Positions 1-6,066 of a stretch of 6,745 nt of DNA are shown here, piece after piece (the first letter of the stretch is position 1; each line of letters begins with the position of its first letter). Position numbers and translations under genes: made by a program. Origin of the DNA: Ktedonobacterales bacterium (GTDB taxonomy: Bacteria > Chloroflexota > Ktedonobacteria > Ktedonobacterales > JACDGC01); assembly GCA_013815535.1 (NCBI GenBank), contig JACDGC010000211.1, positions 1 to 6,745 of the forward strand, given 5' to 3'. Below the pieces are notes generated by a model, which was not told the DNA's origin, ran no database searches, and saw only the letters and a list, made by a program, of their open reading frames with translations.

Positions 1-606
1 GGCATCGTGCAGGTAATAGCCGTCGTAAAGGAAGTAGAGCGCGTGGTTGACATGCTCTGGCGAGTAGTAATAGGGCGAGCTAGGCGGCCAGCCAGAGATG
101 AAGGTGATGTTGGCATAAATCTGCTGCACGTGATAGATGCCCGTGGGGGTTGGCAATTCCGGGCGGCCAGAGGTGATGGCGGTGGTAAAAAGCAGGTGGC
201 GATCCTGATAGACCCACATCCATTGCTGGCTGAGGCTGACGAGAATCAACTGGCCGTTGATGTTGGGCACACCGCCGTCAGGGCGCGGGCCGGGGATGCT
301 GGTTGCGGTGGGGACGGCAGTTGGCGGCACCGGGGGCTTGGTAGGCACCGCGCCAGGCGTTGGCTTCGCTTTTGTCGGCGTGTTGGTAGGCGTGGGGGTG
401 CTTTGCGCAGGCACGATGGTTGGGCCAACATAGGGAACGGTGGCGATGGGGGCGGGGGATGACGTGGCGCTTATGCCTATGGTTGCCCGAGATGTGCCGC
501 CACACCCAGCGATGCTCAGGCACACGCCCAGCATCGTCACACTGAGCAACAGCGAGGCTTGCCGAAAAAAATGGGACCGCCGTGCAGATCGCATCTGCTT
601 GGTCAT
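1..606 (-). CDS. Lipoprotein L,D-transpeptidase (YkuD domain), partial: C-terminus beyond the window
   Basis: This is an open frame of 202 codons that runs off the left edge. An in-frame TGA five codons upstream of the ATG at 606 makes that ATG (or the one at 594) the start; neither has a clear Shine-Dalgarno sequence, and a six-T run lies just upstream of 606. The N-terminus has basic residues, a hydrophobic stretch and a lipobox IAGC at residues 32-35, so Cys35 should be lipidated and the protein anchored outside the membrane. Residues about 43-115 are a Thr/Pro-rich linker. From about residue 117 the YkuD fold begins (NINGQLILVSLSQQ, then TSGRPELPTPTGIYHV). The last visible residues, GYYLHDA, carry the conserved His of the family. 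The catalytic SHGC-type motif lies outside the window. L,D-transpeptidases make L,D (often 3-3) peptidoglycan cross-links or attach proteins to peptidoglycan. It lies downstream of ddl on the same strand. The family call is firm; the exact reaction is open. Confidence 0.88.
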   Translation of the reverse strand, partial: MTKQMRSARRSHFFRQASLLLSVTMLGVCLSIAGCGGTSRATIGISATSSPAPIATVPYVGPTIVPAQSTPTPTNTPTKAKPTPGAVPTKPPVPPTAVPTATSIPGPRPDGGVPNINGQLILVSLSQQWMWVYQDRHLLFTTAITSGRPELPTPTGIYHVQQIYANITFISGWPPSSPYYYSPEHVNHALYFLYDGYYLHDA

Positions 607-612
607 CTGAAA

Positions 613-677
613 AAACCGCTTTCACGCACTAAGGGATGCCACCTTGCTAGCATCAGACTCATGCATTATAGCGGTTT
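613..677 (-). repeat. Inverted repeat AAACCGCT / AGCGGTTT spanning the transpeptidase leader
   Basis: Read on the minus strand, AAACCGCT (677-670) lies in the promoter spacer and touches the first base of the -10 box. Its exact complement AGCGGTTT (620-613) lies just before the start codon and runs into more T residues. The arms are 49 bases apart. Only transcripts reading through from ddl would contain both arms. It may be an operator pair, a read-through terminator, or chance. Confidence 0.4.
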
Positions 678-692
678 CGTCGAGGCTGTCAA
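665..692 (-). promoter_or_regulatory. Consensus sigma-70-type promoter of the L,D-transpeptidase gene
   Basis: Read on the minus strand, a perfect -35 box TTGACA (692-687) is followed by a 16-base spacer and a perfect -10 box TATAAT (670-665). Transcription would begin near 658, giving a leader of about 50 bases before the ATG at 606. It sits between the ddl stop and the transpeptidase start, as expected for an independent promoter. Two full-consensus hexamers in GC-rich DNA are unlikely by chance. The spacer is one base shorter than the optimum. Confidence 0.78.
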
Positions 693-695
693 TAG

Positions 696-732
696 AAAAG
701 TGGCCAATTTTCAGGGGCAACAACCAGGCCAC
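696..732 (-). terminator. Putative terminator downstream of ddl
   Basis: On the minus strand GTGGCC (732-727) can pair with GGCCAC (705-700), with possible weaker pairing inside the loop, and the stem is followed by TTTTCT. It begins 29 bases after the ddl stop codon and ends just before the -35 box of the next gene. The stem is only 6 bp and the loop is long (21 bases), so termination may be partial. Confidence 0.45.
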
Positions 733-761
733 ATATCTATCGAAAATGCATAAGAAATCAC

Positions 762-1877
762 TCACACCCCATGCAGTCCGGTGGCGTTGCGTTCATGGTC
801 GGCGTGGCGTTCCAGTGCCAGCTCGATCAGGCGGTCGAGCAGGTGGGGGTAGGGCAACCCGGATGCCTCCCACAGTTTGGGATACATGCTGATGCTGGTG
901 AAGCCCGGCAGAGTGTTGACCTCGTTGAGATACACCTGCCCCGTGGTGCGCTCCAGGAAGAAATCGACGCGGGCGAGCCCGCTGAGGTCCAGCGCGCGGA
1001 ATGCGGCGACGGCCATTCGGCGGATCTGCGCCGCCGTCGCTTCGGGGATGGGGGCGGGGATGAGCAGCCGGGATGCTCCACCGTCCAGATACTTCGCTTC
1101 GTAGTCGTAGAACTCTTTGCTCGGCTCGATCTCGCCGACCACGGATGCCTGGGGATCGTCGTTGCCGAGGACGGCGCACTCGACCTCGCGGCAGTCGATG
1201 GCTTGCTCGACGATGATCTTGCGGCCATAGCGCGCGGCCAGCGTCAGGGCGGCGTGCAGTTCACCCGCGTCGCGGGCTTTGCTGACGCCGACGCTGGACC
1301 CCAGATTGGCGGGCTTGACGAAGACGGGGTAGCCAAATTGCGCGCCGATGCTGGCGACCGTCGCCTCGGCATCATGTTCGTAATCGCGGCGATAGACCGT
1401 GACTCCTGGCGTCACGGTTAGCCCTGCGGCGGCGAAGATGAGTTTCGCTTTCTCTTTATCCATCCCCAACGCCGAACCAAGGATGCCGCAGCCAACGTAG
1501 GGGAGCCCAGCCATTTCCAGCATCCCTTGCAGCGCGCCATCTTCGCCATAGGTGCCATGCAGCACGGGAAAGATGACATCAACCTGGCTGAGATCGGCGG
1601 TGGCGTCGCTGACCTGCGACAAGCGCGCGAAGCCCGTGACCGCGAGATCGGTCGTGGCAGCGGCTTCATCGCCAGTGGGGGCGGCTTCGTCTGGGGCCAG
1701 CAGGGCGCGCGGTTCCACACCCGGCAACCATTGGCCGCTGCGCGCGATGGCGATGGGTACCAATTCGTACTTGGTGGCATCTAGCGCCGCCATGATCGAT
1801 CGTGCCGAGGCTACCGAGACCTCATGTTCGCCCGAGCGTCCGCCATAGACGATGCCGATGCGGAGTTTCCGCGCCAT
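762..1877 (-). CDS. ddl: D-alanine--D-alanine ligase
   Basis: ATP-dependent cytoplasmic ligase that joins two D-alanines to give the D-Ala-D-Ala end of the peptidoglycan precursor, which MurF then uses. The 371-residue protein carries the expected motifs in order: GGRSGEHEVS (12-21, with the substrate-binding Glu), HGTYGEDG (107-114), the ATP-grasp segment KPANLGSSVGVSK (188-200), EVECAVLG (231-238), the loop KEFYDYEAKY (254-263), ARVDFF (302-307) and the metal-binding NEVNTLPGFTSIS (318-330). The Tyr-containing loop is the form usual in D-Ala-D-Ala enzymes rather than D-lactate ligases. The length fits the longer DdlA-like class. The ATG at 1877 is chosen because GGGGAGG lies nine bases upstream; an in-frame ATG six codons earlier lacks such a site, and the open frame continues to 1997 with sequence unlike the family. 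It is divergent from the C39-like gene and upstream of the L,D-transpeptidase. Confidence 0.96.
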   Translation of the reverse strand: MARKLRIGIVYGGRSGEHEVSVASARSIMAALDATKYELVPIAIARSGQWLPGVEPRALLAPDEAAPTGDEAAATTDLAVTGFARLSQVSDATADLSQVDVIFPVLHGTYGEDGALQGMLEMAGLPYVGCGILGSALGMDKEKAKLIFAAAGLTVTPGVTVYRRDYEHDAEATVASIGAQFGYPVFVKPANLGSSVGVSKARDAGELHAALTLAARYGRKIIVEQAIDCREVECAVLGNDDPQASVVGEIEPSKEFYDYEAKYLDGGASRLLIPAPIPEATAAQIRRMAVAAFRALDLSGLARVDFFLERTTGQVYLNEVNTLPGFTSISMYPKLWEASGLPYPHLLDRLIELALERHADHERNATGLHGV

Positions 1878-1904
1878 ATGCTGCTGCCTCCCCATATGCT
1901 GCTG
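1874..1904 (-). repeat. 13-base direct repeat duplicating the ddl start region
   Basis: CAGCAGCATATGG (minus strand) occurs at 1904-1892 and again at 1886-1874, separated by five bases, a period of 18 bases. Each copy contains an ATG, and because 18 is a multiple of three both are in the ddl frame (giving QQHMG and QQHMA). Only the second copy is preceded by a Shine-Dalgarno sequence. It looks like a small duplication at the start site. Confidence 0.85.
1887..1893 (-). promoter_or_regulatory. Ribosome binding site that decides the ddl start
   Basis: GGGGAGG on the minus strand is a strong Shine-Dalgarno match, nine bases before the ATG at 1877. It lies between the two copies of a 13-base direct repeat and inside the longer reading frame that would begin at 1895, so it favours the inner start. 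Confidence 0.75.
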
Positions 1905-1911
1905 TGTTTTT

Positions 1912-1920
1912 AGGATAGCA
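1912..1920 (-). promoter_or_regulatory. Possible extended -10 promoter of ddl
   Basis: On the minus strand TGC-TATCCT (1920-1912) resembles an extended -10 element (TGn plus a hexamer matching TATAAT at four of six bases). It would start transcription near 1905, about 28 bases before the ddl ATG. No good -35 box is present at the usual distance, so this is only a candidate. Confidence 0.3.
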
Positions 1921-1967
1921 CAGTGGACAATGGGAGCACTTCGACTGCGGCGTTGGTTGCTACCCGC

Positions 1968-1977
1968 GCTCCGGAGC
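1968..1977. repeat. Palindrome GCTCCGGAGC in the ddl / C39-like divergent spacer
   Basis: A perfect 10-base palindrome lies near the middle of the 183-base gap between the divergent ddl and C39-like genes. The half sequence GGAGCAC recurs at 1933-1939 and 1973-1979. This could be a regulator site, but a GC-rich palindrome of this size can arise by chance. No convincing promoter for the plus-strand gene was seen in the rest of the gap. Confidence 0.3.
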
Positions 1978-2060
1978 ACAGGACCCTGCCTTGACACATC
2001 GGCTACGATGGGGGCAGCGCCACTTCGTCGTTCGGCGTCAATGGACTGGATTGCTCACCG

Positions 2061-3020
2061 ATGATGTATGATTCCCGCCGCCCGCGCGACCGCCGCGACA
2101 CGGCCCATGGGCCGCCGACGCTCTCGCTGCCAACCATTCCCTCGCCGCCGCGCACGGGGGAATCTGGCGCGGCCCCAACGCGTACTGCACCACCCCGTGG
2201 GCGCAAACGCGGTCAGCAGCCAGCGGCCGATTCGCGCGCCCTCGTGGCGGCGCCCCCAACCACCATGGGGGTGCAGGTGCACTCCGTGCGCCCGCTGGGG
2301 ACGCTCAATCGTTTGCCCTTGCCGCCCGAGCGGTCCGTGGGGCGTGTGCTTTTGTGGCAGGGGGCGCTCGTCGTCATCGCCATCGTCGCTGTCTTCATCA
2401 CCATCAGCGGTGGCTCGGTTGCCAAGAATGCGGCGGCCAGCCCCTTCGCTGCCCCGGTCACGGTGCGGGCGAACTTGAAGGTGGTGGACCGCGTGCCGAT
2501 TCAGACGCAGATCGATCCCACCATTGGCTATAAGGATACGGCGCAGTATAAAGCGTTCTCGCTGGCCTCATGCAGCGCGGCGGCGTCGAGTTCGGTGTTG
2601 TTGGCCTGGGGCGACCCAAATGGGCGCGTGGGCCAAGTCATCTCAGATATGTCGCCCTTCCTGACGCCGGCGGGCTTGCAAAGCTCTGATGGCTTCTTGC
2701 AACTTGGCGCGAAACACAACTTCAATGTCATTTTCAGCACCAAGGTGACGGCGGGGCAGATCGCCGAACTTGTCACGGTGCAGGGCATCCCTGTCATCGT
2801 GGGCATCCGTGACGATTATGATGACTATTATCGCTATTTCGCGCCTGGGCACTATCTCGTCATCGTCGGCGCGGATGCCAATGGCTTTCAGGTGGTCGAT
2901 AACTCCACCTATTTCGTCCACTACTTGCCAACGGCGACCTTCATGCAACTGTGGGTGCTGCGGAAAACCATCATCTTCACGCCCAAAAGCTACCCCCTGC
3001 CCCTCGTCATCGGCAAATAG
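2061..3020 (+). CDS. Membrane-anchored C39-like (papain-fold) cysteine peptidase family protein
   Basis: A 319-residue protein of unknown target. Residues 1-95 are rich in Pro, Arg and Ala and probably disordered. A single membrane segment follows (about 97-117, LLWQGALVVIAIVAVF), with the basic side facing the cytoplasm, so the rest should be extracytoplasmic. The domain at about 155-300 matches the C39-like peptidase pattern: a candidate catalytic Cys171 in LASCSAAASSSVLLAWG, His264 in APGHYLVIVGAD, and Asp280 or Asn281 in FQVVDNSTY. The nucleophile context SCSAAAS differs from the common CGPA form but resembles a variant I recall from Chloroflexota. True C39 enzymes cut bacteriocin leaders inside ABC transporters; no transporter or precursor peptide is seen here, so activity is unproven. 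ATG 2061 is the first in-frame ATG after a stop; it has no clear Shine-Dalgarno. Met69 (2265) is an alternative start that would remove most of the disordered tail. Confidence 0.75.
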   Translation: MMYDSRRPRDRRDTAHGPPTLSLPTIPSPPRTGESGAAPTRTAPPRGRKRGQQPAADSRALVAAPPTTMGVQVHSVRPLGTLNRLPLPPERSVGRVLLWQGALVVIAIVAVFITISGGSVAKNAAASPFAAPVTVRANLKVVDRVPIQTQIDPTIGYKDTAQYKAFSLASCSAAASSSVLLAWGDPNGRVGQVISDMSPFLTPAGLQSSDGFLQLGAKHNFNVIFSTKVTAGQIAELVTVQGIPVIVGIRDDYDDYYRYFAPGHYLVIVGADANGFQVVDNSTYFVHYLPTATFMQLWVLRKTIIFTPKSYPLPLVIGK

Positions 3021-3031
3021 TCGTGTGTTGG

Positions 3032-3055
3032 GCCGCCCCAATCTCTGGGGATGGC
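3032..3055. terminator. Weak hairpin between the convergent C39-like and glycosyltransferase genes
   Basis: GCC-CCCC (3032-3034, 3036-3039) can pair with GGGG-GGC (3047-3050, 3053-3055) around a seven-base loop, with a small internal mismatch. It starts 12 bases after the C39-like stop. Neither strand has a T-tract after it, so intrinsic termination is doubtful. It is the best structure in the 87-base convergent gap. Confidence 0.25.
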
Positions 3056-3107
3056 TGCCTGGTGCTGGGATCGCCGCCGCGCCGTGGGAATACACACACG
3101 GGCGTGG

Positions 3108-4244
3108 TTACGCCGCCGTTGGCAGTGGCAGCGTGGCGGGCTCCATGGTGATGCCTGTTTGGCTGATGGCTTGCATCATGCGCCGCGCGAAGTGTGGCGC
3201 GGCGAAGTATTCGGCATGACGACGAATGTTGAGCGGATCAAAATCGCCATCGCGAAAGAGGTTCAATGCCGCCATCAAGGCCGCCACCGTTGGCTCGTGA
3301 AAGAAGAGCCCCGTGTGGCCTGGGATGATGGTGGTGAGCGCGCCCCCCGCCGCATACGCGATGACGGGTTTGCCACAGGCTTGCGCTTCCACCGGGGCGA
3401 TGCCGAAATCCTCTTCCCCGGGAAAGAGCAAGGCTCGACAGTTTGCCAGCACCGCGTGGGCTGCCGCATCTGGGAGCGCGCCAAGGAACTCGACCGATGG
3501 CCCCGCCAGCGCCCGCAGCCGTGTCTCATCGCGCCCCGCGCCGATGACCTTGAGCGCCACCCCCAGCTCACTGCACGCCTGCACCGCCAGATCGATACGT
3601 TTATAGGGCACCAGCCGCGCGAGGATGAGGAAATAGCCCCCATGCCCACGTGCCACCTCGAACCGGGTCACCTCCACTGGCGGGGGGATGACCTCCGCCG
3701 TGCGACCATAGCAGTTGCGAATGCGCGCCGCCACCGCTGCCGAGTTGGCGATGAAGCGATCCACCCGCCCCACGGTGGCGGCGTCCCAGCGCCGCAGCCG
3801 CGCGATGATGGGGGGCAGCGCCGCCCGCACAGGCGCGGAGAGTTCTTCGCGCGCGATATATTCCGCATAGTTCCAGGCCCAGCGCATGGGGGTGTGGCAA
3901 TAGCACAGGTGAACCGCGCCTGGGCGCTTGATGGCGGCTTTGGCAAAAGCGCTGCTATCGCTCAGCACGAGGTCATAGGCCCGCAGATCCATGCGCTCCA
4001 CCGCAAATGGGTAGAGGGGCAAGTAGATTTGGTGATGGTCCAGCACCCCCGGCAGCCGCTGCATGAAGCCTGTGCGGATGTCCATCCTGTGAAACGCGGG
4101 GGGGAGCCGTTCGAGGGCAGCGATGGTGGTGTAGACCGGGGCGCTGGGGAACATCTGGTGCAAAGCGAGCAACACTTTTTCCGCGCCGCCCATTTGGTTC
4201 AGGTAATCGTGTACTAGCGCGACGCGCAACGTCCCTGACTGCAT
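3108..4244 (-). CDS. GT4 glycosyltransferase, WbaZ-like (surface polysaccharide)
   Basis: Cytoplasmic, probably membrane-associated GT-B fold enzyme that would transfer a sugar from a nucleotide donor to the lipid-linked repeat unit made with the neighbouring initiating transferase. In the 378-residue protein, the N-terminal acceptor domain starts with RVALVHDYLNQMGGAEKVL (7-25) and contains CYCHTPMRWAW (114-124), both typical of the WbaZ-like GT4 group, in which a mannosyltransferase is known. The donor domain has ARLVPYKRIDLAV (209-221), and FPGEEDFGIAPVEAQACGKP (274-293) holds the EX7E pair Glu278/Glu286. The donor sugar cannot be read from sequence. The ATG at 4244 is chosen because AAGGA lies ten bases upstream and the family N-terminus begins six residues later; the frame stays open to a GTG at 4310 without family-like sequence. 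It is the last gene of the minus-strand run, 72 bases after the sugar transferase. Confidence 0.92.
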   Translation of the reverse strand: MQSGTLRVALVHDYLNQMGGAEKVLLALHQMFPSAPVYTTIAALERLPPAFHRMDIRTGFMQRLPGVLDHHQIYLPLYPFAVERMDLRAYDLVLSDSSAFAKAAIKRPGAVHLCYCHTPMRWAWNYAEYIAREELSAPVRAALPPIIARLRRWDAATVGRVDRFIANSAAVAARIRNCYGRTAEVIPPPVEVTRFEVARGHGGYFLILARLVPYKRIDLAVQACSELGVALKVIGAGRDETRLRALAGPSVEFLGALPDAAAHAVLANCRALLFPGEEDFGIAPVEAQACGKPVIAYAAGGALTTIIPGHTGLFFHEPTVAALMAALNLFRDGDFDPLNIRRHAEYFAAPHFARRMMQAISQTGITMEPATLPLPTAA

Positions 4245-4291
4245 GTGCCGACCATCCTTGTGAATTCTTTTGGGATGCTTTCCGCCAAATT

Positions 4292-4314
4292 GCGGGTGCC
4301 CTGCGCGCACCCGC
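4292..4314 (-). other. Intercistronic hairpin after the sugar-transferase gene
   Basis: A perfect 8-bp inverted repeat GCGGGTGC / GCACCCGC with a seven-base loop begins two bases after the stop codon of the sugar-phosphate transferase. On the minus strand it is followed by AATTTGG, which is a poor T-tract, so full termination is unlikely. It could stabilise the upstream message or cause partial termination before the last glycosyltransferase gene. It shares its stem core with the hairpin at 6028-6042. Confidence 0.6.
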
Positions 4315-4316
4315 CA

Positions 4317-6002
4317 CTAGTACGCGCCACGACTGAATAGCACGACGGGAATGGTCTTCAGCAAAATCTCCACATCCAACCGGAACGACCAGTTTTCGAC
4401 GTAAAAGATGTCCATCAGCACCATCTCATCGAAGCCGATGTCACTGCGCCCGCGCACCTGCCACAGCCCCGTCAGGCCGGGCGGCAGGTCCAGCCGTCGC
4501 CGCTCCCAATCCTCATAGCGGGCCACCTCTTCAGGTAACGGCGGGCGCGGGCCAACGATCGACATCTCGCCGCGCAGCACATTCCAAAGTTGCGGCACTT
4601 CATCCAGACTCATGCGGCGCAACCAGCGCCCCACGCGGGTGCAGCGCGGATCACGCTTCAGCTTGAAGAGGCCGCGTCCGGCGGCGTTTTCCGCTGCCAG
4701 GTCGGCTTTGTGGGTGTCGGCCCCCATCACCATTGAGCGAAATTTGTAGCTGGTGAAGGGCACGCCCCCTTGCCCGATGCGCTGTTGGCGATAGATGAGC
4801 GGGCCGGGGGAATCGAGCCGGATGATGAGGGCCAGCAAGGCCCATATGGGCAGGCCAACCGTCAGCGTGGTCACGGCGATGACGCAGTCGAGCGCGCGCT
4901 TGCAGGCAAATTGCCAGCCCATCTCCGCGCCACGCCGCACGCGCAGCATGGGAATGCCCTCGAATGCTTCCAGGTCCACCCGTGCCAGGCTCAGGTTATG
5001 GATATCGGGCACCAGATGAAAGGGGATGCCCGCTTCTTCACAGGCGGCAATGGCGCGTGCAAGCTGGCCACGTGCTGGGGCAGGTAGGGCGATGATGACT
5101 TCGCCGACCCGATAGCCCCGCAGCACCCGCGCGCAATCCGCCAACTCGCCCAACGCTTTGAAGCGGCCAAAATCCTCTGTGCCATTGGCTGCGTCGGGGA
5201 TGAAGCCCAGCACACGAAATCCCAACCCTGGCAGCGCGGCGAAATGTTGCATCACCACCTTTGCCGCGCGCCCGCCACCGATCACCAGCAGTCGCGTCCG
5301 CAGCAGGCCGATCCGGTGCAGCAAGGCGATGCTCACCACCAGCGCCAACCGCCCCATGAATGGCACCACCATTGCCGCCAGCCAGGTGAAGACGACGATG
5401 GCCCGCGTATCTTTGACGAGTTCGTATTGCGTCGCGCGAAAGAGATAGTCATAGATGCTGAAACTGGCGAAGCAGGTGGTGGAGGCGACGAAGAGGATGG
5501 ACCCCTGCTGCAACAGCGTGCGCGTCGCGCGCAGGCGATACATCCCACGCGCCGCCAGCAGCAGCAGCATCGCCGCGGTCAGCGCCGCCTGATAGGCCAG
5601 CAAGTCGCCCAGCGCCGCCTGCACATAGACGCCTGATCCCGCGAAGATGACGCCGCCAAACACAACGAAGCGCAGATAATAGGCAATGAGAAAGCCGATG
5701 TTGACCATGAGGGCGTCATAGGCCACCAGCGCGGCGGTGTGCCAGCGTTGTTGCCGTTCGCGGTGCCGTGCCGCCGTGCTGCGCGCGGGGGCGACCAGAT
5801 GCAGCGCCGCCCGCACGGAAGAGACGAAATCTTCCTCTCCTGTGGGCAGGGGGGGCGCACTCAGCGGGGGCAAGGAGTGCTGGGGCGCCATCATCTGCGC
5901 GGCGATGTCTTCCTGGCTGTCGGGTAAAGCGGGGGCTGGGATGGTGCTGCGCCCATCCATGGGCTCTGGGGCTGGCGGCGCTCCGCGTTCTCGCTGCTGC
6001 AT
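4317..6002 (-). CDS. Polyprenyl-phosphate sugar-1-phosphate transferase (WcaJ/WbaP type)
   Basis: Starts the polysaccharide repeat unit by moving a sugar-1-phosphate from a UDP-sugar to undecaprenyl phosphate at the inner face of the membrane. The protein has 561 residues. A Pro-rich soluble N-terminus (about 1-88) precedes four hydrophobic segments (about 91-115, 132-152, 167-187, 201-228). A Rossmann-like CoA_binding_3 region follows (RLLVIGGGRAAKVV, 237-250). The catalytic domain begins at KRALDCVIAV (368-377) with its membrane-inserted helix, then SPGPLIYRQQRIG (398-410), YKFRSM (419-424), the Asp-Glu pair in RRMSLDEVPQLWNVLRG (462-478), MSIVGPRP (480-487) and LPPGLTGLWQVRGRS (506-520). 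It ends in the usual SRGAY. Family members are commonly around 460-480 residues, and the excess is the N-terminal tail. GAGGAG lies ten bases before the ATG. Whether it uses glucose, galactose or another sugar cannot be told. Confidence 0.95.
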   Translation of the reverse strand: MQQRERGAPPAPEPMDGRSTIPAPALPDSQEDIAAQMMAPQHSLPPLSAPPLPTGEEDFVSSVRAALHLVAPARSTAARHRERQQRWHTAALVAYDALMVNIGFLIAYYLRFVVFGGVIFAGSGVYVQAALGDLLAYQAALTAAMLLLLAARGMYRLRATRTLLQQGSILFVASTTCFASFSIYDYLFRATQYELVKDTRAIVVFTWLAAMVVPFMGRLALVVSIALLHRIGLLRTRLLVIGGGRAAKVVMQHFAALPGLGFRVLGFIPDAANGTEDFGRFKALGELADCARVLRGYRVGEVIIALPAPARGQLARAIAACEEAGIPFHLVPDIHNLSLARVDLEAFEGIPMLRVRRGAEMGWQFACKRALDCVIAVTTLTVGLPIWALLALIIRLDSPGPLIYRQQRIGQGGVPFTSYKFRSMVMGADTHKADLAAENAAGRGLFKLKRDPRCTRVGRWLRRMSLDEVPQLWNVLRGEMSIVGPRPPLPEEVARYEDWERRRLDLPPGLTGLWQVRGRSDIGFDEMVLMDIFYVENWSFRLDVEILLKTIPVVLFSRGAY

Positions 6003-6027
6003 TCCTTGCCTACTCCTCGAAAAGCCA

Positions 6028-6042
6028 GCGGGTTTGACCCGC
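6028..6042 (-). other. Intercistronic hairpin before the sugar-transferase gene
   Basis: GCGGGT and ACCCGC form a perfect 6-bp stem around a three-base loop, in the 64-base gap between the right-hand glycosyltransferase and the sugar transferase. On the minus strand it is followed by TGGCTTTTCG and then the GAGGAG ribosome binding site, so it ends about 10 bases from that site. The short T-run after a four-base gap makes it a weak terminator at best. It could tune expression of the downstream gene. Confidence 0.55.
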
Positions 6043-6066
6043 GTTTAGACAGCCCATCAGCCCACT

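Noticed and set aside
7..462. A plus-strand open frame (151 codons) at the left end
   Set aside because: It is the complement of the L,D-transpeptidase gene, whose lipobox, linker and YkuD motifs are clear; the Gly/Arg-rich translation reflects the Thr/Pro linker on the other strand.
771..1421. A plus-strand open frame (216 codons) opposite ddl
   Set aside because: Antisense to a firmly identified ddl, with no ribosome binding site or domain; a shadow frame.
1991..1996. TTGACA on the plus strand as a -35 box for the C39-like gene
   Set aside because: No -10-like hexamer lies 15-19 bases downstream; TACGAT at 2004-2009 is far too close.
1878..1997. N-terminal extension of ddl to 1997
   Set aside because: The extra 40 residues do not resemble the family, and the Shine-Dalgarno sequence supports the start at 1877.
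3101..3114. GGCGT-ggtt-ACGCC stem-loop as a terminator of the WbaZ-like gene
   Set aside because: It overlaps the stop codon, has only a 5-bp stem and no T-tract in the right direction.
3051..4217. A long plus-strand open frame (388 codons) opposite the WbaZ-like glycosyltransferase
   Set aside because: It lies almost wholly antisense to a gene with clear family motifs, and its translation is rich in Arg, His and Gly with no recognisable domain. It is a by-product of GC-rich codon use.
5556..5571. Short CAG/CTG repeat
   Set aside because: It encodes a Leu run in a membrane segment of the sugar transferase; expected from codon choice.
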